Source: Gillisella taibaishanensis (lineage in GTDB: Bacteria; Pseudomonadota; Alphaproteobacteria; Rhizobiales; Rhizobiaceae). From it: a DNA stretch of 64,000 nucleotides. Position numbers and translations under genes: made by a program. This document shows, piece by piece, positions 44,463 to 53,389 of the stretch. The notes beneath the pieces were generated by a model. It was not told the origin of the DNA, did no database searches, and worked only from the letters and a program-made list of their open reading frames with translations. The stretch is taken from NCBI RefSeq assembly GCF_001938985.1, contig NZ_MKIN01000023.1, positions 62,001 through 126,000 on the forward strand, read 5' to 3'. Numbering within the stretch: position 1 is the first letter of the stretch; every line of letters begins with the position of its first letter.

Positions 44463-46091
44463 TCACATCGACAGGCCTCCAGCCCGAATCGGTACTAAAA
44501 AATCGTGCCCGTCGAAGTCTTCTGCAAATGCGGGTAGTGTGCCTTCGACAGCGGCAGCAACCGGCACCGGATAGGCCTGTGATGGTGCATCATGGCGATA
44601 TTGGCCGCGCTCAATCGTAAACTGGCGAACGGTCCTGCCCAGTTCCACGATCACAGTGTGCAGATCGCTGCTGTCTTCAGCCGTCTTTCTCGACCAGTCA
44701 GCATTGGTGCGTGCGGCTTCGCCCTGCGCTTCCAAAACGCTTGCGAGCCCGCCCAAAGCCTCGGCTTGCCGGGCGGTCTCACCGGCCATGACGGATACGG
44801 ACTGATTGATGTCGACGACCTGGGTAACGATATTGGAGATCGCGCCCTGCGTCCGATTGACCATCTCGACGCCAGCCTCGACCTGATTTTTCGTCGCGGC
44901 GACGAGCGCTTTGATTTCGCGAGCGCTCTCAGCTGACCGCTGGGCCAACGCCCGCACTTCCTGGGCGACCACGGCAAAGCCGCGTCCGGAATCTCCAGCC
45001 CGGGCCGCTTCGATCCCTGCATTCAGCGCCAGAAGATTGGTCTGGAAGGCAATTTCGTCGATCGAGCCGATGATATGGCCGATCTGCTCGGCCGAAGCCT
45101 CGATATCTGCCATGGCCGCAATGGCCTTACCGACGACCTCGCCGCTCGCCTCAACCGCCTTTACGGTCATACCGACGGCATTTTCGGTTGCCTTGGATTG
45201 CGCAGCACTGCGGCTGACGGTTTCGCTGACCTTGCGCAGGCCAGCACTTGCGGCATCAAGATCGACAGCCGTTGCATCGGCCCGCGCGCCAAGAGCGACG
45301 CCATGCTCGCCAAGCGTCAGGCTCGCCTCTTCGGCCTTGCGACGATTGGCGTCCATCTGCGAAACGGCAGCGCATATGCTGTCCATCGCACCGTTGAAGC
45401 TTGCCACCAGATCGCTGTATTCCTCAGGAACGTCCTTCCGCAACCGGCAAGACAGATCTCCATGGGACAGCGCGGCAAAGGCATCGTTGAACAGGTCGGT
45501 CACGCAAGAGCGTTCCTTACGGCGCAGTTCGGAAAGGTCGCGGTGATGCTTGAGACGCAACTCATTGAATCGCAGCGACACAGCGATTTCGACATCGACC
45601 ATGACCAGGCGGATTAACGCCGCGACCAGAGCCTGCAACTCGCTGGCACGCTTGCGCGACGACGGCAGGAAGCCACGGTTGGCAAGATCGGCAAAGACCG
45701 CCGCGACCAACCGTTCTAGAACGATGGCGTGACCGGCAATCTGCCAGCGCGGGTCGAGCCCCATGCGGCTCTGGCTATCGGAGAGAACCTTGACGCGTTC
45801 AGCGTAGAGCGCGTCGAACCGCGCATCCGTCATTACGTCCCAATGAGAAACGTAGAGATCGTGGAGCCGATCGATCTGACGCTCGCCAGTAAATTGACGC
45901 GATGCTTCGGGCGCGGTCTGCAGCCGACGGAACAGCTCGCGCAGGCCAGCCTCGACCTCCGGCTCCAAATCTGCCCTGTGGCGACGCAGCAAGTTGCAGG
46001 CGTCCTGATCCAGGCCGGCAAAATTAAGCCGGTCACGCAGGCTTCCCGCCTGCGATCCACCTGCCCGTTCTGCCTCTGCATGCTGAACCAA
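44463..46091 (-). CDS. icpA: Soluble globin-domain chemoreceptor at head of che operon (IcpA/McpE type)
   Basis: 542 residues without a membrane helix. An N-terminal protoglobin-like sensor (about 15-165) leads into a HAMP-like region (about 215-265) and the receptor signalling domain (about 270-500) with the hairpin tip [22 protein letters not shown]. HemAT-like sensors bind haem through a histidine in an H-x-R-I-G-L motif; here the same place reads Q107-S-R-M-G-L-D-P-R-W, so the haem ligand seems lost. The start is TTG at 46091 with GGGGA upstream; no ATG is available near. In S. meliloti this slot holds icpA. It ends 135 bases before cheS. Confidence 0.85.
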   Translation of the reverse strand: MVQHAEAERAGGSQAGSLRDRLNFAGLDQDACNLLRRHRADLEPEVEAGLRELFRRLQTAPEASRQFTGERQIDRLHDLYVSHWDVMTDARFDALYAERVKVLSDSQSRMGLDPRWQIAGHAIVLERLVAAVFADLANRGFLPSSRKRASELQALVAALIRLVMVDVEIAVSLRFNELRLKHHRDLSELRRKERSCVTDLFNDAFAALSHGDLSCRLRKDVPEEYSDLVASFNGAMDSICAAVSQMDANRRKAEEASLTLGEHGVALGARADATAVDLDAASAGLRKVSETVSRSAAQSKATENAVGMTVKAVEASGEVVGKAIAAMADIEASAEQIGHIIGSIDEIAFQTNLLALNAGIEAARAGDSGRGFAVVAQEVRALAQRSAESAREIKALVAATKNQVEAGVEMVNRTQGAISNIVTQVVDINQSVSVMAGETARQAEALGGLASVLEAQGEAARTNADWSRKTAEDSSDLHTVIVELGRTVRQFTIERGQYRHDAPSQAYPVPVAAAVEGTLPAFAEDFDGHDFLVPIRAGGLSM

Positions 46092-46464
46092 TTGCCAATC
46101 CCCGCAAAATCAGCCCTTTCAAACAGGAACTGACCGCCATCACCCGTTTCAAGCCCTGGACGCAGGCGTATGCACGCAGCGTTCGCAAGACTATCGCTCT
46201 TTCGTGGAGATACCGGATCGAACCCGGTACGGTGGGACTGGCATCATGCCCGGTGGGTCGCGAAGCGCCCATTCCGCCGTGTCTTATAATCTTTATGGTT
46301 AATTCGTTGACTGGAGGTTAACATTTATTAGCATCATCGACTTTACTGCGATTTTATTAAAATTGGAATCGATTTGTGATCTTCCCTTCCGCCGATTAAG
46401 CCTCGAGCAAGGTTAAGTTGTGTTAATAAGGCATGAGCCGTTCTAAGGCTGAAAGGGTAGAGCA
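46092..46464. other. Leader and promoter region of the che operon
   Basis: About 370 bases between the receptor gene and the small ORF. The part at 46280-46425 is A/T-rich with several TTAA groups and probably carries promoters for both directions. A hairpin at 46211-46229 resembles a tRNA T-arm (TACCGG, 7-base loop, CCGGTA). No complete tRNA can be built around it. Confidence 0.45.
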
Positions 46465-46572
46465 ATGATTGTTCTCGCAATTGGAGCTGCGCTGATCGCA
46501 GCAAGCACGATCGCTGTTGTTTCGCTGAACGAGCGGCTGAAGCCGACGATAACAGCCATGCCGACATTTTGA
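46465..46572 (+). CDS. Possible 35-residue membrane peptide
   Basis: An ATG preceded by AAAGGGTAGA opens 35 codons that code for a hydrophobic start (about 2-20, IVLAIGAALIAASTIAVV) and a short polar tail ending PTF. One membrane helix with a C-terminal basic tail is typical of real small membrane proteins, and the ribosome site is well placed. It lies in the 640-base gap between the che operon and dxr. No homologue is recognised; chance remains possible. Confidence 0.45.
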   Translation: MIVLAIGAALIAASTIAVVSLNERLKPTITAMPTF

Positions 46573-46732
46573 TCCAGTCTGACGCAAGTCGGTTCTGTCG
46601 GGTGTTTCCCGGGCGTTGACCGACCTTCCGCAGCACACGCCGCATGGTTGTGCTTATCAATCGTTGCCGCTTGCCGCCTTGTCCATTCCCCTGTAGAGGC
46701 ATGGGCAACAGCTGCAATTGCCGGATAGATCA

Positions 46733-47926
46733 ATGAATACCGTCACGTCTCAGCCTCGCCGACTGACCGTCCTGGGGTCGACCGGCTCGATTGGCACCAA
46801 TACGCTCGATGTGATCAGGCAGACGGGCGAGCGTGACAGTTTCGAGATAATGGCGCTGACCGGACACGGCAACGTCGCGCTACTAGCCGAGCAAGCGCGC
46901 TCTTTTGGCGCCAAACTTGCCGTTACGTCCGATGACACACAGTACCAGGCATTGAAAGATCTTCTATCCGGCAGCGGCATTGCCGTGGGTGCCGGCACCA
47001 GTGGTTTGCAGGAAGCTGCCAGTCTCGAAGCCGACTGGGTAATGGCGGCTATCGTCGGCACAGCGGGATTACAGCCAACCTTGACCGCCGCGGCACGCGG
47101 CGCCGACATTGCACTTGCCAACAAGGAATGCCTCGTTTCGGCCGGAGAGTTGTTCGTCGAGGCAGTGCGTCGGGGCGGCGGCAAGCTTATCCCCGTCGAC
47201 AGCGAGCATTCCGCGATTTTCCAATGCCTTGACGAGCGTCATCGCGAAGCGCTGGAACGCGTCGTTCTCACCGCCTCCGGCGGTCCCTTCCGCACCTTCA
47301 GCCGCGAACAGATGGCCGATGTCAACGTCGAGACAGCCCGCACCCATCCGAACTGGTCGATGGGGCTGAAAGTATCCGTTGGCAGCGCCTCGATGTTCAA
47401 CAAGGCGTTGGAAATGATCGAGGCCAAGCACCTCTTCGACCTCACGCCCGACCAGATCGAGGTCATCGTCCATCCTCAGTCGATCGTCCATTCCATGGTC
47501 GGTTATGCCGATGGCTCCGTTCTGGCGCAACTTGGCGTGCCGGACATGCGCACCGCAATTGGCTATGCCCTCAGCTATCCGAACCGGTCGGCGCTCAATG
47601 TCGACCGGCTAGACTTCACCACCCTGGCTCGGCTGGATTTCGAAGCCCCGGACCTTGAGCGCTTTCCGGCAATCCGGCTGGCCCGCACCGCACTGGAACG
47701 CGGCGGCCTGCAGGGAGCGGTACTGAACGCAGCCGAAGAGTGCGCTTTCGAGGCCTTCGTCGAAGGGAAGATCGGCTTTCTCGCCATGGCAGACGTGGTC
47801 GAGGCCGTCATGGACGACCTCTGCGGTCTTGCACCGGCCTCGACGATATCGGACATCTTTGCTGCCGACGCAGAAGCACGCGACCGCGCCCGAGAGGCAA
47901 TCCTTAAGACGCGCCGGGCGGCTTAA
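46733..47926 (+). CDS. dxr: 1-deoxy-D-xylulose 5-phosphate reductoisomerase
   Basis: 397 residues. It converts DXP to MEP with NADPH and is the committed step of isoprenoid synthesis. NADPH motif GSTGSIG at 15-21; metal/substrate motifs VDSEHSAIFQ, LTASGGPF and GLKVSVGSASMFNKALE; the mobile loop with VHPQSIVHSMV. The ATG at 46733 is preferred to a TTG five codons upstream. Only 3 bases separate its stop from the convergent beta-lactamase-fold gene, with no terminator hairpin between. Confidence 0.96.
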   Translation: MNTVTSQPRRLTVLGSTGSIGTNTLDVIRQTGERDSFEIMALTGHGNVALLAEQARSFGAKLAVTSDDTQYQALKDLLSGSGIAVGAGTSGLQEAASLEADWVMAAIVGTAGLQPTLTAAARGADIALANKECLVSAGELFVEAVRRGGGKLIPVDSEHSAIFQCLDERHREALERVVLTASGGPFRTFSREQMADVNVETARTHPNWSMGLKVSVGSASMFNKALEMIEAKHLFDLTPDQIEVIVHPQSIVHSMVGYADGSVLAQLGVPDMRTAIGYALSYPNRSALNVDRLDFTTLARLDFEAPDLERFPAIRLARTALERGGLQGAVLNAAEECAFEAFVEGKIGFLAMADVVEAVMDDLCGLAPASTISDIFAADAEARDRAREAILKTRRAA

Positions 47927-47929
47927 ACC

Positions 47930-49150
47930 TCACAAATCTAGATCTTCGCAAACCGCAGCGCGCAGGCGCTCGGCATAGGCGCCGTCGCATCCCTCAAGCG
48001 CGGTATTGCTCATGCTGACCACCGTCAGGCCTGCCTCGGGCACGATAAACCAGGTATTGCCGTAGACGCCGCCCCACTGCACCGCTCCGGCCGGAAGCGC
48101 TGTCTTGGCAGCAGCGGGATCGGTGATAACGGCGCCTAGAAAACTGAACCGTTTGCCATCGAGACCCATCGGGACTTCACCGATTTGGTTCGTCAAGGCA
48201 GCTTTGGCGAGGTCCGGCGAGATCAATGATCCTCCGCCGGTCCTGATGGTCTCAAGCAATGTCAGCACATCGAGCGCTGTTCCGGCCATGCCCCCGCCAC
48301 CGGATTGGAAAGCACGCGGATTGAAGATCCGAGAGGGTGAAAACACCGGCCCCTCGCCACCCCAGGGCGCGGTCGCCTGCCAGCGATCTTCCATCCGTTC
48401 CGCTCTTTGCTCGCCATCGCGATAGGGCACCGCCAGACGCGCCATGTCCGTGACATGGAAACGGGCGTCGGCAAGCCGCAAGGGCTCGCAGACATGCGCG
48501 ACGACAGCAGCCTCCAGCACCGTCCTGCTTTCGATGGAATCGAAATGACGCGCCAGCGGGCTCGCAGCAGCAGCTGGCTCCGCGCTTGCCTCTTGCTGCT
48601 GCGCCTGCTCGCCATGGACCTTGGCGACAACAGCCCCGAGAATGTCGATGCTGATCGAATAGGCCCAGCGCTCGCCAGGCGCAAAGGCGAGCGGTATAGC
48701 ATTGTGGCGGCTGAAATTTTCCTCAAGCGTAAGGTCGGTATCGAGCAGGCCGAGAGTAATGGCCCGCTCGCGCGGCAATCTTTGCAGCGCGGGGTCATAG
48801 GTCAGGCCGGATGTATGGGTCAGCAGATGCCGCACCGTGATGGGCGCTGGCTTGCCCGTCGGCGTCTTCGGTCGGAACCAGGGCAGATGGTCGGCAACGA
48901 GATCGTCAAGACCAAGCAAGCCCTTGTCGATCTGGCTCAGCGCCGTCAGCGCGACGAAGGGTTTGGTCACCGAAGCAAAACGAAAGATCGTGTCGAAGCC
49001 GACGGGAATGCGGGCCTCCCGGTCGGCATAGCCGATTGCCCGCCGCAAGACCGGCTGCCCATGGCGAAACACCATGACCACGGCGCCGACGAGCGTCTCG
49101 CTGGACACCGCCTCTTCCAGCACAAGATTGACCCGCTCCACTATCGACAT
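47930..49150 (-). CDS. Serine beta-lactamase-fold hydrolase (EstB/PBP4*-like)
   Basis: 406 residues. Class C beta-lactamase fold: S60-V-T-K63 nucleophile motif, Y164-S-I second motif, and a WGGVYGN segment in place of the KTG box. This pattern is found in esterases and D-amino-acid amidases. No signal peptide is visible, so a cytoplasmic enzyme is likely. An unusual Gln/Ala/Glu-rich insert lies near 180-200. The second of two ATG codons (49150) is chosen, with GGAG 7 bases upstream. Antibiotic hydrolysis is not implied. It follows hemA on the same strand (77 bases). Confidence 0.84.
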   Translation of the reverse strand: MSIVERVNLVLEEAVSSETLVGAVVMVFRHGQPVLRRAIGYADREARIPVGFDTIFRFASVTKPFVALTALSQIDKGLLGLDDLVADHLPWFRPKTPTGKPAPITVRHLLTHTSGLTYDPALQRLPRERAITLGLLDTDLTLEENFSRHNAIPLAFAPGERWAYSISIDILGAVVAKVHGEQAQQQEASAEPAAAASPLARHFDSIESRTVLEAAVVAHVCEPLRLADARFHVTDMARLAVPYRDGEQRAERMEDRWQATAPWGGEGPVFSPSRIFNPRAFQSGGGGMAGTALDVLTLLETIRTGGGSLISPDLAKAALTNQIGEVPMGLDGKRFSFLGAVITDPAAAKTALPAGAVQWGGVYGNTWFIVPEAGLTVVSMSNTALEGCDGAYAERLRAAVCEDLDL

Positions 49151-49227
49151 TCCCATTCTCCCTCAACGCAAATGCGGGCCATGTGACCATGACCCGCACA
49201 ACTCATGCAAGGGCGAAATGTGAAAAA

Positions 49228-50442
49228 TCAGGCGACAGCGCGGGCCAAAGCGCAACGCGACCAGAGCTGATGCAGGGCGCCGACCAGATGATCGATATCG
49301 GCATCGCTGTGCAGCGGCGTCGGGGTGATGCGCAGGCGCTCGGTCTTCTTTGGCACCGTCGGATAGTTGATCGGCTGCACGTAGATATTGAAGTTATCGA
49401 GCAGGATATCGGAGATCCATTTGCACTTCGCGGCATCGCCGACCATCACGGGAACGATATGGCTCGGATTGGGCATATGCGGAATACCGCGCGCATCGAG
49501 CAGCGACCGCAAGCGGCGGACGCGTTCCTGGTGGGCGAAACGCTCGATCTGGCTGGTCTTCAGATGCCGGATCGACGCGACCGCACCAGCCGCCAGCGAC
49601 GGCGGCAATGCCGTGGTAAAGATGAAGCCAGAAGCGAAAGAGCGGATGAAATCACACAGCGCCGTCGAGGCGGTGATATAGCCGCCCATCACGCCAAAGG
49701 CCTTGCCGAGCGTGCCTTCGATGATCGTCAGCCGGTCCATGATCCCTTCGCGCTCGGCAACGCCGCCGCCGCGCGGGCCATACATGCCAACGGCATGCAC
49801 TTCATCGAGATAGGTCATGGCGCCGTACCGATCGGCAAGATCGCAGATCTCGTTGATCGGCGCGATGTCGCCATCCATGGAATAGACGCTTTCGAACGCG
49901 ATCAGCTTCGGAGCCTTGGGATCGGCAGCCTTCAGCTTGGCTTCCAGATCCTTCAAGTCGTTGTGCTTCCAGATGACACGTTCGCATTTCGCATAGCGAA
50001 TGCCTTCGATCATCGAAGCATGGTTGAGAGCATCGGAGAAAATAATCAGGCCGGGGATTTTCTGGCCGAGCGTGCCGAGCGTCGCCCAATTGGAAATATA
50101 GCCCGACGTGAAGATCAGCGCGGATTCCTTGCCATGCAGGTCGGCAAGTTCCTGCTCGAGCAGGACATGATAATGGTTCGTACCAGAGATATTCCGGGTG
50201 CCTCCAGCACCCGCGCCACAGTGATCGATGGTGCTTTTCATCGCCTCGACCACAGCCTGGTTCTGGCCCATGCCGAGATAGTCGTTCGAACACCATACGG
50301 TGACGTCGTGCGAACCATTTTCGGTGTAGCGGGTAGCCCGGGGAAACTGGCCGCGCTGGCGCTCAAGATCGGCAAAAACCCGGTATCGTCCTTCTTCGTG
50401 CAGGCCGTCCAGTTCGCTCTTGAAAAACGCTTCGAAGTCCAT
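49228..50442 (-). CDS. hemA: 5-aminolevulinate synthase
   Basis: 404 residues, the usual C4-pathway enzyme of alphaproteobacteria; it condenses glycine and succinyl-CoA to 5-aminolevulinate, the first step of haem (and here cobalamin) synthesis. PLP lysine K247 in [10 protein letters not shown]213 and H216 in LDEVHAVG, glycine-rich [12 protein letters not shown] at about 76-87. The start is set by GGAG 8 bases upstream. A FNR-type box is 155 bases upstream. The haem-deficient globin receptor and CobST share this pathway context only loosely. Confidence 0.97.
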   Translation of the reverse strand: MDFEAFFKSELDGLHEEGRYRVFADLERQRGQFPRATRYTENGSHDVTVWCSNDYLGMGQNQAVVEAMKSTIDHCGAGAGGTRNISGTNHYHVLLEQELADLHGKESALIFTSGYISNWATLGTLGQKIPGLIIFSDALNHASMIEGIRYAKCERVIWKHNDLKDLEAKLKAADPKAPKLIAFESVYSMDGDIAPINEICDLADRYGAMTYLDEVHAVGMYGPRGGGVAEREGIMDRLTIIEGTLGKAFGVMGGYITASTALCDFIRSFASGFIFTTALPPSLAAGAVASIRHLKTSQIERFAHQERVRRLRSLLDARGIPHMPNPSHIVPVMVGDAAKCKWISDILLDNFNIYVQPINYPTVPKKTERLRITPTPLHSDADIDHLVGALHQLWSRCALARAVA

Positions 50443-50972
50443 TGCGCCTGCTCCAATCTTTCTCAATCTCTTTTGAGATCGTTCGGGGCAGCGGTCAACC
50501 CCTTTTGTAAAGTGATTCTAAACTGCGACAAATGGCGCGGACCCTCCGGCGCCATCGCCGTTGTCAAAGACTTAGCCGAACGGCACGGAGACAGATTTGA
50601 TCTGTGTCAAGCTTGCCGAAACGACCATGCTCACGCCACCATATGTTTTTTAGGTATGTCTAAATAAAAAGTCTTGATCATACGTTACCGTACCATTGAG
50701 ATTGGTCGAGTCTACCTTGCCGGACAGCTATAAAAACAGGCGAGTTGGCTTACGCATCAAACCTATTGAGTGCATGCTAAAAATCATTGGTTTTCGGATG
50801 GACATTCGTGACATCAGCTATATGTTTCGGCGATGACCTTTTCGGAAAAACTTCGGAAAAGCATCAAGATACAAAAATAATACTGCATAACGAAGAGCAG
50901 GGGCGGACGCGCCGAAGACCGGAGCCGGAAAACGGCGACCAGGTTTCGGGTTTACCTAATGTGGAGTTGGAC
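50443..50972. other. Shared upstream region of hemA and the glycine-zipper gene
   Basis: 530 bases between two divergent genes. It contains the FNR-type box, an A/T-rich stretch (50640-50680) suitable for promoters, and the leader of the lipoprotein gene (50800-50960), which is purine-rich. I see no RNA gene or other ORF with support. Confidence 0.5.
50597..50610 (-). promoter_or_regulatory. Putative FNR/FnrN box upstream of hemA
   Basis: TTGAT-CTGT-GTCAA matches the TTGAT-N4-ATCAA consensus at 9 of 10 positions. It is 155 bases upstream of the hemA start, suitable for oxygen-responsive activation, as known for hemA in other alphaproteobacteria. The promoter boxes are not resolved. Confidence 0.55.
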
Positions 50973-51236
50973 ATGAAGAAGGCTATCATACTGGTACTGG
51001 CAGGCCTGGCTGTTGCCGGTTGCACGCAGACCGAAAAGGGTGCGGGCATCGGCGCAGCGTCTGGCGCGATCATCGGCGGCCTTGCCACCGGTAATGTTCG
51101 CGGTGCCGCCGTCGGCGCAGCGGTTGGCGGTGTCGCCGGCGCAATCATCGGCCGCGTCAACGAACAGCCTGGACAGTGCTACTACCGCGACCGTTACGGT
51201 CGCCGCTACGTAGACAGCTGCCCGCGCGGCTACTGA
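50973..51236 (+). CDS. Glycine-zipper lipoprotein (YMGG/17-kDa antigen-like)
   Basis: 87 residues. Lipoprotein signal with lipobox VAGC (about 14-17), then a run of GxxxG-type glycines (IGAASGAIIGGLATGNVRGAAVGAAVGG and beyond) typical of glycine-zipper domains, and a C-terminal tail CYYRDRYGRRYVDSCPRGY-like with two cysteines. Function is unknown; such proteins sit in the outer membrane. GGAG lies 6 bases before ATG 50973; the longer frame is not used. A strong terminator follows. Confidence 0.85.
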   Translation: MKKAIILVLAGLAVAGCTQTEKGAGIGAASGAIIGGLATGNVRGAAVGAAVGGVAGAIIGRVNEQPGQCYYRDRYGRRYVDSCPRGY

Positions 51237-51243
51237 TAAAGTC

Positions 51244-51273
51244 AAAGCGCTGGCGGCAGCCGCCAGCGCTTTT
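51244..51273 (+). terminator. Rho-independent terminator of the glycine-zipper gene
   Basis: AAAGCGCTGGCGGC (51244-51257) pairs with GCCGCCAGCGCTTT (51259-51272) followed by T residues. The stem is nearly perfect with a minimal loop. Confidence 0.88.
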
Positions 51274-51397
51274 CAATTTATATATTCCGAAATGGTACAC
51301 TTGGCAGCCTTTTCGGGTATGATCGCAACTGGGGATGGCGGTTTAGGAGCAAGGGGCTTGGTTGGCTGCTCCGGCCGGATAAGGACCTCAGACACTG

Positions 51398-53341
51398 TTG
51401 ATTTCGCGTGGGGCGACATTGCCGAATGTCAGTAAAGCGTTTCGGACGTCAGGCATCGCTCTGGCATGTCTCGTCTTGGGTGTGACGTCACTGACGTTTC
51501 CGGCCGATGCTTATGCTTTCAAAATTTTTGGGATTACACTGTGGGGCCGCGACGACGCCAGCGCCGATGTCGTTGATCCCGTGCGCTATAGTGTCGATCT
51601 GACAACGCAGCCGAAAGCGTCCGGTAAAGATGCCGATGACCTGGAAGATGCGCTGAAGAAAAGCTCGCAATTGCTTCAGGACAAGAGCAAGCCGGTCTCA
51701 GGCGATCTCGGGGTCGTCATCAAGGCACGCGAGGATCGCGAGCGCCTTCTTGCCACACTATATGAGCATTCCTATTATGGTGGCGTCATCACCATTTCCA
51801 TTGACGGAACGCCGATCGACAGCCTGCCGCCCAACCCGAGTTTTGCCCGCGACAAGCCAGTGCCTGTGAAGGTTGAGATCGATCCGGGCCCGCTGTTTAC
51901 CCTCGGCAAGGTCAATCTGACTGGAGATGCCGCCCGTCTTAATCCGGCCACGTATAATTTGGTGACGGGCAAGCCGGCAGGCTCGCTTGTGATCATCAAG
52001 GCAGCCAACAAGATGGCTGAGGACCTGAAGGCGGAAAGTCGTCCGCTGACCCACGTGTCCGAACGCAAGGTCGAGGCCGACCACCGCTCCAATACAGTGG
52101 AAGTGACCATCGGCGTTTCTGCCGGGCCTGTCGCGCCCCTCGGGCCGGTCACCGTTTCAGGCGCCAAGGCCGTCGATCCCACTTTCATCCAGAAATATTC
52201 CCGGCTGAATGCCGGTCAGCCTTACTCACCGGAAGAACTGCGCAAGGCCGCCGACCGCCTGCGCAAGCTCAGCGTCTTTTCCAGCGTCACGATTACGCCG
52301 GCTGACAAGCTCAATCCTCAAGGCGCCATTCCGCTCGGGATCAACGTCTCCGAAGGCAAGTTCCGCTATTTTGGGGCGGGCGCCACCTATTCCACCATCG
52401 ATGGCGCCGGGCTGCAGGGATATTGGGGCCACCGCAATCTGTTCGGACAGGCGGAATCCCTGCGTATCGAGGGTACGGTCAGCGGCATCGGTCAAAAGAC
52501 CAATGCGACCGATTTCGACTATTCCGCCGGTGTCACCTTCACCAAGCCGGGCTTTCTCCTGCCCTCGGGCACACTGGAAGCATCGATCAAGGCCGCCACT
52601 CTCAACACCGATTCCTACGACGCAAATTCCGTTACGGGTAAGCTCGGCTATTCCTACGAACTCAACGATTACGACACCGTCTCGGCAGCGACAGCATTGG
52701 AATATGCCAGGATCGACGATGCCTTTGGCCGCAATGATTACCTGACCTTTTCGGTTCCGCTCGACTACGTGCGCGACACCCGCGACAATAAACTGAACCC
52801 GACTGGCGGCTACCGCGCCACGCTGAGTGCCGCCCCCAGCTATGAATTCCTTGGCAGCACGGTGTTTTCCAACTTTGAGGGCTCTATTTCAGGTTACTAT
52901 GGCTTAGGTCAAAACGACGGGGTGGTTCTCGCCGGCAAGCTGGCAGCCGGCACCTTGTTTGGATCCGGCGGGCTTGCCGATGTGCCGGCGACGCGGCGGT
53001 TCTTCACCGGCGGCGGCGGCTCCGTGCGCGGCTATGGCTATCAAAGCATCTCGCCACGCAACAGTGCTGACGACCCGACCGGCGGGTTTTCCTATCTGAC
53101 GGCCTCGCTCGAAACCCGGGTGCGTATCACCGAGACGATCGGGCTCGTTCCCTTCCTCGATGTCGGCACCGTCTCCAGTGGCCATGTCCCTGATTTTTCT
53201 GACATCAAAGCCGGGGCCGGCATTGGCTTGCGCTATGCAACGCCGTTCGGCCCGATCCGGCTCGATGTAGCAGTACCGCTCAATCCCTATCCCAATGGCG
53301 ACAAATACGGCATATATGTCGGTATTGGACAGAGTTTCTGA
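51398..53341 (+). CDS. tamA: TamA: outer-membrane translocation and assembly protein
   Basis: About 647 residues. Signal peptide (about 1-40), POTRA repeats (about 60-270, e.g. PGPLFTLGKVNLTG and QPYSPEELRKAADRLRKLSVF), then a 16-strand BamA/Omp85 barrel (about 300-647) with the RGYGYQSISPRN loop and a C-terminal phenylalanine. TamA and inner-membrane TamB form the translocation and assembly module that inserts some outer-membrane proteins and may help move phospholipids. The start is TTG at 51398; a second TTG seven codons later is equally possible. tamB follows 48 bases downstream. Confidence 0.9.
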   Translation: MISRGATLPNVSKAFRTSGIALACLVLGVTSLTFPADAYAFKIFGITLWGRDDASADVVDPVRYSVDLTTQPKASGKDADDLEDALKKSSQLLQDKSKPVSGDLGVVIKAREDRERLLATLYEHSYYGGVITISIDGTPIDSLPPNPSFARDKPVPVKVEIDPGPLFTLGKVNLTGDAARLNPATYNLVTGKPAGSLVIIKAANKMAEDLKAESRPLTHVSERKVEADHRSNTVEVTIGVSAGPVAPLGPVTVSGAKAVDPTFIQKYSRLNAGQPYSPEELRKAADRLRKLSVFSSVTITPADKLNPQGAIPLGINVSEGKFRYFGAGATYSTIDGAGLQGYWGHRNLFGQAESLRIEGTVSGIGQKTNATDFDYSAGVTFTKPGFLLPSGTLEASIKAATLNTDSYDANSVTGKLGYSYELNDYDTVSAATALEYARIDDAFGRNDYLTFSVPLDYVRDTRDNKLNPTGGYRATLSAAPSYEFLGSTVFSNFEGSISGYYGLGQNDGVVLAGKLAAGTLFGSGGLADVPATRRFFTGGGGSVRGYGYQSISPRNSADDPTGGFSYLTASLETRVRITETIGLVPFLDVGTVSSGHVPDFSDIKAGAGIGLRYATPFGPIRLDVAVPLNPYPNGDKYGIYVGIGQSF

Positions 53342-53389
53342 CGCAGACTCAGCAGTCGAATGGACGGACAGAAAAGGTCGTAACAGACA

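Noticed and set aside
47930-49150. Antibiotic-resistance beta-lactamase
   Set aside because: The protein lacks a signal peptide and the KTG box; esterase or amidase activity is more likely.
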